Source of the DNA: Populus alba
Taxonomy: Eukaryota > Streptophyta > Magnoliopsida > Malpighiales > Salicaceae
Assembly: GCF_005239225.2 (NCBI RefSeq)
Contig: NC_133292.1
Span: forward strand, 11,495,965 to 11,559,964
Reading direction: 5' to 3'
Length of the DNA: 64,000 nucleotides
A model generated the notes under the pieces. That model worked only from the letters and a program-made list of their open reading frames with translations. It was not told the DNA's origin and ran no database searches. Below, in pieces: positions 57,383-64,000 of this stretch; position 1 is the first letter of the stretch; every line of letters begins with the position of its first letter. The position numbers were made by a program, and so were the translations under genes.

Positions 57383-59494
57383 CTATTTCTTCCTTCTAAT
57401 CCACTCCTCCTGCTCTTTTTCAATAAAACCTTGTAGTGTCTGTGTCATGAGATGGCTGTCCTCATGACTTTGCAATATTGCTTTTCCCACCACCCAGCAA
57501 GAGTTCGCTTCATCCCTGGGGTCAGGATGCACAGTCTCAGGTGTTTGTTTGTTAGTTGATGAGGAAAAAAGAACTTGCACACTGCTTGCATCATCCTCTC
57601 TAGCTAGGTCCCTTCCAGATCGAATAATAGCATTTCTATTCATGATTCCATTATCGGATACTGAATACTCAGTGATTCCCATCTCAGCTTGTTTAGAGCT
57701 TCGATTTTCCATTTTGCGCGATTTTCTTCTTTTGAAGGATGAAGATTTACGAGACAACTTTCTTGCCTTATTGCGTTGGGATCTCCTGTTCTGTAAATTC
57801 AAATCACACAGTTCGATTGGATCTGCAATGGAAGAAATAAAGTTGGCAAAAGATGGCCCACTGCTTGGGATAACACTTGATATCTGGCCCATATTGGATG
57901 GCTTCTGGATTTCATCTTGGCCCATCATTGTCAAATCTTCGCTAATGCAACCGGTTTGCTGGTCCAGCCCATATTTCTTGAAAAAACATCCTGTTTGTTG
58001 CACATCTGTCTCTATGCACTGAGTTGTAGCCACCCCAACATATTCATAAGGAACCAAAGCCAAACGGTTACTATAATCGTACATACAATCGTCTGATGGA
58101 GCTGCATGTCTGCAGACCTCCGTGATTTCTGGATGCAGGTACTCCGATGATATGGCAGATGTGAGAGATGCGTTGTCAACCTGGTTCTGGTTATCCCATG
58201 CACATAAGAATTCAAACTCAACATTTGGTCTTGTAGCCCTGGGAATTGATACTGCCGGAATAATTTCCACTTCCACTTCCCCTGTTTCAACATCGGATAG
58301 CACAGATTCCGTGTAGAGAGAGACATCCATGGAGTGCTTGACTGTTGTGAGTGAGGGGATTAGATCACCCTTAATTTCTTGCAAGCTAACATCGACTTGT
58401 GTTCCATCAAGCTCGAGAATCACTTGATCGTGCAAAGGTTCCAACTTTCTAGTATTAATGAGAACTCTGATTCCAGAGATGGATCCCTGACTAACACATG
58501 TTGTATCATAGCCAATAATGTTTCCCCAACTCTGCAGGAGAATGTCAATGCAATTTTTGTTCCAGCCTTCCATTGGTAGGCCAAAAATTGCTAACCAAGC
58601 GAATCGATCATGAGCTCTAGTGCTTCCTTCCCATTGTCTGAGGTTAGTAAAAAGTGATTGCAATAAAGACCCCTCCTTTGCTTGTTCTTGTTGTACACTC
58701 AACCGGTCCACAAAAGTGATGATCCCCTGGCTGGCACCTAAAAATCTGAAGCTCACTGTGTTATCAACGGTTTGTAATATTTTTGCCTCCATGGTTGCGA
58801 CATCGACATTGGGCAATATATTCCCTACCAAACTCCTATAAAGCCATTCCTTATCTTCATCTGTGGATACATACTGCATCATTCTTCTTTTCGTACTGAT
58901 CGGATGGGGTTTTGTGTTTGTGAGAACCTCAATAAATGATCTGTTGTCTCGCAACGTAGACTTTGTGTTTTGTGTTTTGACAGGCTTTGGGCTGGGTTTT
59001 GGCGATGTAGGGGGAGGCCTAATGGGGTGAAGTTTAGCTGGATTCACTCTCAGCTTATATGTATCAAACCAGATGGTGTTAGCTTGATCGCATAGATCAG
59101 ATATCGGAACAGGAGATAAGATGTCCACAAAGCCAAAACGTCTTCCAAGAACGGTCTTTCGTGTAGATATAAAGAGTTTGGTAACTCGACCAAGCTTGCA
59201 AAATGCTCTTTTCAGATCTTGGTATTCCACCCACGAGGGAAATCTTTCAAAAAAGAGTTTAACTTGTTCTGGGCCATAAGGAGTGATGATACAGGGTGTA
59301 GGGTCAGGTGCTTTGAAGATGGGGGCAGAGGATGTAGTAGGGACAGATGCATGGTTCCTGAATGGGAGTTTTTGGGAGGTTAAGGTTGCTATGTTCAGGT
59401 GAGGGTGAGGGTGAGGGATGTGTTTGTTATGGTGATCTGATGGTTTTTTTGTCGTGAGGGCGATGGTGGGTTGAGAGCGAATCATGTTGTTCAC
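57383..59494 (-). CDS. LINE ORF1: RNA-binding protein
   Basis: Intact 703-residue frame. A proline- and histidine-rich start precedes an RRM-like fold at about residues 72-155, with a GRRFGFVDI stretch in the RNP1 position. A region of the DUF4283 kind follows (about 205-370, with EWLYRSLVGN, FRFLGASQGIITF and FAWLAIFGLPMEGW). A long acidic linker leads to a strongly basic segment (about 590-625, RRSQRNKARKLSRKSSSFKRRKSRK region), which could be a nuclear signal or an RNA-binding tail. No CCHC knuckle is seen. In L1 elements ORF1p coats the element RNA and aids reverse transcription at the target. The frame is open although ORF2 appears shifted three times. Confidence 0.88.
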   Translation of the reverse strand: MNNMIRSQPTIALTTKKPSDHHNKHIPHPHPHLNIATLTSQKLPFRNHASVPTTSSAPIFKAPDPTPCIITPYGPEQVKLFFERFPSWVEYQDLKRAFCKLGRVTKLFISTRKTVLGRRFGFVDILSPVPISDLCDQANTIWFDTYKLRVNPAKLHPIRPPPTSPKPSPKPVKTQNTKSTLRDNRSFIEVLTNTKPHPISTKRRMMQYVSTDEDKEWLYRSLVGNILPNVDVATMEAKILQTVDNTVSFRFLGASQGIITFVDRLSVQQEQAKEGSLLQSLFTNLRQWEGSTRAHDRFAWLAIFGLPMEGWNKNCIDILLQSWGNIIGYDTTCVSQGSISGIRVLINTRKLEPLHDQVILELDGTQVDVSLQEIKGDLIPSLTTVKHSMDVSLYTESVLSDVETGEVEVEIIPAVSIPRATRPNVEFEFLCAWDNQNQVDNASLTSAISSEYLHPEITEVCRHAAPSDDCMYDYSNRLALVPYEYVGVATTQCIETDVQQTGCFFKKYGLDQQTGCISEDLTMMGQDEIQKPSNMGQISSVIPSSGPSFANFISSIADPIELCDLNLQNRRSQRNKARKLSRKSSSFKRRKSRKMENRSSKQAEMGITEYSVSDNGIMNRNAIIRSGRDLAREDDASSVQVLFSSSTNKQTPETVHPDPRDEANSCWVVGKAILQSHEDSHLMTQTLQGFIEKEQEEWIRRKK

Positions 59495-61728
59495 ACGGTT
59501 TCTGTTGCTATCATGGAACTAAGTTTCCCAGCAGTAGCTAGATGCAGAGCTGGTTAAAACAGCTTAATATCTCTTAACTGCCTCTCTCCTTCTTAGAAGC
59601 AGAAACCCAACTGGACGAAACACCAACACTGGCATCTCCTTCGCCATATAGTTGCTTCTCTGTTCGGCTGTCTCTAGGGGAGGAGAGTGGAGGCTGGCCT
59701 GGTAAGCTGATGAACCAGATCCGAAATCGAAACCAGCTGGGAAAGAATTCCTTTATTGCTGATGTGAAGGCAGGTACTGATGGCGATGAAGATAACAAGA
59801 TCCAATTGAATCAAGCTACGATGCAGGCGGGATTGGACCTGGAGCTTCGATTAGGGTCCGATCCACACGAATCATCTACGAGGTCGAGTCACAGAGAATT
59901 CCTTTGATCATAGTGAGCTGCCAGATGTTCGGGATTGTTTACTGGATGCTCCTTTGCTCAGTGTTTTACGAGCAAAACTCCAGATATTGATGTCACGCAG
60001 CGAGAGAAGCTGATCTGCTGCTTTTTCCTTTGGATTCACCTTCTTCTTCTCCTTTACAAGCGGCTCTGTTGGTTCGAAGATGGAGGAGAGAGTGGCTGGG
60101 AGGCTGATTTGGTGGTCGGTGGAGCCCGATCTTTGCTGCGAGGACACTGCAGTCAATTAGTGGAGGTGGAGGTGGAGGGCAGGGAGGAGGTGGTGGTGGT
60201 GGATCTGGATTAATCAAGAATGATCCATCCTTTTTTAGTGATGAAAATAATGTTGGAATTTTATATAGATAGTTTGCCATTAGTAATTATACGCCCCACC
60301 ATGGTAGCTAGTACTTACAAAGAGCCATTTCCTGGTTGGATTGAAGGTGTCAGGTGAATTTATTCATTAACGAGTATGTGCGTGTGTGTGTGTTTAGATT
60401 TTCTAAATCTCTTATCTCAAATTAACCTCCATGTCTTGCCTCTTAACAGAACTATTGACAGCATAATTGTGGGCTACGGTAAAGGCAGAGTTACATGCTT
60501 TATTTCCGGTCCACGATCAACTCTTGACGTGGTAATAAGATCACTCTCCCTTTCTCCTGTCATAAAAAATAAAAAATGATAAGACTTGTAAAAATCAATG
60601 GTGGTCTTAATTGAGAATTATTAGAATTTTAGAACTAACGTTTTCTGAAAATGCAGATACCAGCTGACATGGTTGTCAATGCCATTATAGTTGCCATGGT
60701 AGCACGCGCCAAGCAGCATTCGGAGATCATTTATCATTTGGGTTCTTCGTTCAGAAATCCTGTAAATTTCTCGAATCTTCATGATTTTAGTTTTCGCTAT
60801 TTCAGTGAACATCCATGGATTAATAAGGAGGGGGACTCAGTAAAAATTGGCAAAGGAATTGTTTTGAGCAGCATGTCCAAGTTCTACACGTACATGGCCA
60901 TTCGTTTTCTCCTGCCACTGAAGGTTTAATTTTGCTGGATCTTAATTAAACTTCATTGAGTTAATTATTCTATTTTCCTTCTCATTTTTAAAAATCTATT
61001 TTCACTGATATATTTTGTGTTTTTTTTTTCTTTTTAATTCATAGGCATTGCAATTGTTCAACACTTTGTTGTTTAAAAAATATCAAGACTTGTACACCGT
61101 TCTTGATCGAAGAGTAAAATTGGTGATGCGATTGGTAGACCTTTATAAACCTTATGTGTTCTTCGAGGGCATGTACGTGCATTTTTTTTTTTTAGTTCAA
61201 TTAATAATTAATGTTTTTTATATAATTTAATTGACAAAAACAAATATTTTTTATTTTTTATACAGATTTGATGATATAAATTCTGAAGAGTTGCGGATAA
61301 TATCCAAGAAAACCTGCCATGAAACAGATATCTTCGATTTTGATCCTATGAACATTAATTGGGAAGATTACATGATAAATGTTCACATTCCTGGTCTTGT
61401 TAAATATGTGATGAAATAATTATTTTAAAATTATATACATATTTTTAAAAATTTGTAATGATTATGTTATTTTCAATTTTCCATGCAATGGATTTATGAT
61501 TGGCAATTCACATTATCTGTATGACAAAGACAAATTAAGGAAATTTGATTTCAATGTTTGTAATAATCTAATTTTGGATTCTCCAAAATTTTCTTAAATG
61601 TTATTTTATTTCTATTTCTATTTATAAAAATATAAAAAATAAGAAAAAGATGAAAATTCAAAAATACATTTTTCTCAAGTCAAACGCCTTTTTCTATGAA
61701 AACCAGGCCCATCGCGTCTAAAAGTAAT

Positions 61729-64000
61729 TGTAAAGCCACAGAGTTCTATGCTGAGAGAGTTATATTTATAAGTAATATGCAAGTATAGTTACAGTAGGAA
61801 ACAATAAATGAATAATGTAAATCTATCTGGCTATATTATCTCCTACAATTATGGATAGTGACGTGCTGTATCACATCCCTTATCATCCCCCCGCAAGTTG
61901 AGTGTGGGATTAATACGAACACGAAGCTTGGAGTGAAAGAATGTGAACAGTGGCCGAGAGAGGTTTTTTGTAAAAATGTCAACAATTTGCGGTTTGGATG
62001 GCACAAATTTAGGCTGAATGGTCCCTGATGCTGCTAGCTCACGAATGAAGTGATAGTTAAGAGCGATGTGTGAGACTGGATTGAGAGTAAGGAACAATGC
62101 ACTTTTGTTATCACAGAGGAGTAATGGCCGGTGTGATAAGAAAACATTGAGATCACAAAGAAGATGAGTTAGCCAGACAACTTCAGAAGCCGTGTGAGCC
62201 AAGGCACGATACTCATATTCACAACTTGAACGAGAAACAATGGGTTATTTCTTAGCACTCTATGATATGAGATTGTCACCCAGAAAGATTGCATAACCAA
62301 AGGTGAAGCGACGGGTGTCAAGGCAACCGGCTTAATAAGCGTCAGGGTAAGACCAGTTGATGACAAAAGAGAGAAGGAGAGACCATAGTGAAGAGTGCCT
62401 TTAACATACTGAAGGATGCGTTTGAGGGCTTGGAAATGGGGCACTGTAGGGGATTGCATATGCTGACTTACATAATTTACAACATACATTAGATCAGGAT
62501 AGGTGATCGTTAAATATTGCAGAGCACCTACCGTGGAATGAAACAATGTCGGATCATGGAAGGCATCACCATCGCTGGAAAATTATTGTGAGACAACCAT
62601 GGGAGTTGGCATTGGCTTGCATTCTAGAAGCTGAGCACAGGCAAGAATATCATAGGCATATTTTGCTTGACTCAAGAAGAGGCCATTTGCAGAGGAGGAA
62701 ACCACCAAGCCTAGGAAATAATTCAATGTGCCTAAGTCTTTCGTGGCAAACTCATGATGAAATTGTTGAATGAAATGCTGGAGGAAGGGAATATTGTTGC
62801 CAGTAAAAGCAATGTCATGAACGTAAAGCAAGAGGTAAAGCATGATGTTGAAGCGAGCATAGACAAAGAGAAAGGGGTCTGCAGTGCTGCATGTGAAACC
62901 AAGTTGTAGTAGAAAAAAAACTGAATCGATGAAACCAAGCTCGAGGGGCTTGCTTCAAGCCATATAGAGCCCGTTTTAACTTACATACATGATGATGAAA
63001 TCATGGATTAGCATAGCCGGGGAGTTGTTGCATATAGACAATTTCATTTAACAGACCATTAAGGAAGGCGTTTTTGACATCTAGCTGGTGGAGAGTCCAG
63101 TGAAAAAAGACTGCAAGTGAGAGCACAAGGCGCACAGTAGAGGCCTTAAAAACAAGGCTGAAGGTGCTATGAAAATCCAAACCAAGAAGTTGGGAATAAC
63201 CTTTAGCAATAAGGCGTGCTTTGAGATGATCAATAGTGCCATCATCTAAATATTTTACATGGAAAATCTACTTTAAACCAACAATGTTTATGTGAAGTGG
63301 ACGAGGAACCAAGTCCCATGTGTCATTAAAGGAAAGGGCATCCAGTTCTTCATTTATAGAAGCAACCCAACCGGGGTGTTTAGAGGCAGATGAAAAACTT
63401 TATGGTTCCTGTTTAGTAAGCAAGGCGTGGACCAATGGTGAAGGCAGCAAGGTGTAACATATGAGTGATGTTTGGGCTTAAAGACACCAACCTTAACTCT
63501 AGTGATAATTAGATGAAGATTATTAAAAGCTCCAGAAAGAAGTACAGATTGGTCTGATGGCAAAGAAACAATAGAAGTGGCTTCTATTACAACAGGGGAA
63601 GCAACTGTTTCGTTTAGAGAAACACCTGTGGCAGTAGGTTCAGAGGATAAATGCTGCACAAAATCATTGACAAGATCAGTGGTACAAGGAACACAAGATG
63701 ATATAGAAGGTGCAATAGGAAGTGATGGAGAAGTTTTCCAATTTGCAGTAGAAATAGCGGTGACACAGGTTCATTAAAAGATGAACTAATTAGGGATATG
63801 AGATCACATGAAGAGGATGTATTAGTAAATGGAAAACTAAGCTTATCAAATCGGGCATAACAAGTGATGTAAATACACTGTGTAGAAGGATCAAGACATC
63901 GAAACCCTCTGTGAGACATGTTATAGCCAAGAAAAAAACAAGCAGTGCTACGTTGAGCAAATTTACGAGGTGCGTGATATCATAAGCAAGGAAACACACA
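61729..64000 (-). mobile_element. Truncated copia remnant downstream of FAR-D (continues)
   Basis: Counterpart of 32911-35110. The LTR is at 61729-61875, then RNase H and RT pieces on the minus strand. The RT motif reads YVHD here (near 62825) where the unit 1 copy has YVDD. Stops and shifts are mostly shared with unit 1, so the element was already dead when duplicated. It is cut off by the window end. Confidence 0.87.

Larger units (their letters stand above)
52951..60266 (-). mobile_element. Full-length L1-type LINE in FAR-D exon 6
   Basis: A 7.3 kb element in reverse orientation. Its 3' end is a short poly(A), seen as T9 at 52951-52959, and its 5' UTR is about 770 bp (59495-60266). A 14-bp target duplication, AGATAGTTTGCCAT, flanks it (52937-52950 and 60267-60280). 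It has two ORFs in the usual order: an RNA-binding ORF1, then an ORF2 with endonuclease, RT, a zf-RVT-like region and RNase H. This is the L1 clade layout of plants. It is absent from the same site in FAR-B (31462 region), so it inserted after duplication. Confidence 0.96.
51690..61419 (+). pseudogene. FAR-D: fatty acyl-CoA reductase gene split by a LINE
   Basis: Recent duplicate of FAR-B. Exons are 51690-51768, 51846-51949, 52047-52249, 52361-52461, 52530-52722, 52862-52950 joined to 60281-60353, 60450-60531, 60657-60923, 61045-61172 and 61266-61419. Lengths sum to 1473 nt (490 residues), in frame to TAA. Motifs [27 protein letters not shown] and YVFTK are as in FAR-B. The last exon keeps the normal ending [11 protein letters not shown] that FAR-B has lost. 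A 7.3 kb antisense LINE with a 14-bp target duplication interrupts exon 6 about 50 bases after the catalytic YxxxK. The FAR-B/FAR-D differences noticed include Asn/Lys, Asp/Asn, Glu/Gln and Pro/Ser, which points to a recent split. Confidence 0.93.
37311..64000. repeat. Segmental duplication, unit 2 (continues past the window)
   Basis: Right copy of the duplication, beginning at the same gene X sequence that opens the window. It lacks the counterpart of about 2610-23395 (FAR-A exons 1 to 5) and of about 24346-25732 (rest of exon 6 to the end of FAR-A). Its own insertions are the copia fragment at 41597, about 400 bp near 43930-44330, the solo LTR at 44659 and the LINE at 52951. The unit is truncated by the window edge inside the copia remnant. 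Confidence 0.9.

Noticed and set aside
59574..60280. Short ORFs on both strands in the LINE 5' region
   Set aside because: Low-complexity 5' UTR with GGT/GGA repeats, and no continuity with ORF1.

Overview
This window is plant nuclear DNA, almost certainly from a eudicot and plausibly a woody one. The evidence is AT-rich intergenic sequence, intron-split genes with GT-AG borders, and plant-type Ty1-copia, Ty3-gypsy and L1-like elements with an RNase H tail. I cannot name the species. There are no bacterial operons, CRISPR arrays, rRNA genes or convincing tRNA genes.

The host genes are a cluster of alcohol-forming fatty acyl-CoA reductase (FAR) genes on the + strand plus the 3' end of one unrecognised gene (gene X). 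The window is a tandem segmental duplication. Unit 1 runs from 1 to about 35,595 and unit 2 from about 37,311 past the right edge. Each unit once held gene X, a FAR, FAR exon debris, a second FAR and a fixed antisense copia remnant. Unit 1 has gene X (1-876), FAR-A (4199-25441), debris (25.6-28.3 kb), FAR-B (30202-32585) and a copia remnant (32.9-35.6 kb). Unit 2 has gene X with an early stop (37.4-37.9 kb), FAR-C reduced to one partial exon (41.5 kb), debris (44.4-49.7 kb), FAR-D (51690-61419) and a copia remnant (61.7 kb to the edge).

All four FAR copies carry a different lesion. FAR-A has a copia element in exon 3. FAR-B has a one-base frameshift in its last exon. FAR-C is deleted and fused to copia pol. 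FAR-D has a 7.3 kb LINE in exon 6. Apart from these lesions, A, B and D each keep ten exons whose lengths sum to an open frame of about 485-492 residues, so the damage is recent. Several frameshifts, in the LINE and perhaps FAR-B, are single extra bases in short homopolymers, so base-calling error must be excluded.

The transposon history can be read directly. A 10.0 kb gypsy-type element (8181-18194, duplication AGACT) sits inside the zinc-knuckle codons of a copia element (7060-21880, duplication GATGT), which sits inside FAR-A. Three solo LTRs, a deleted copia and a gypsy fragment at the unit junction complete the set.

The most unusual feature is the nested gypsy-type element. It has LTRs, a primer site and gag, but no recognisable pol. 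It is packed with short hairpins whose arms change together: a run in each LTR (9412-9692 and its copy), a 12-hairpin array (13908-14329) and a roughly 23-copy array (14381-15290). This looks like a GAG-only (TR-GAG type) non-autonomous element with extensive cis-acting RNA or DNA structure.
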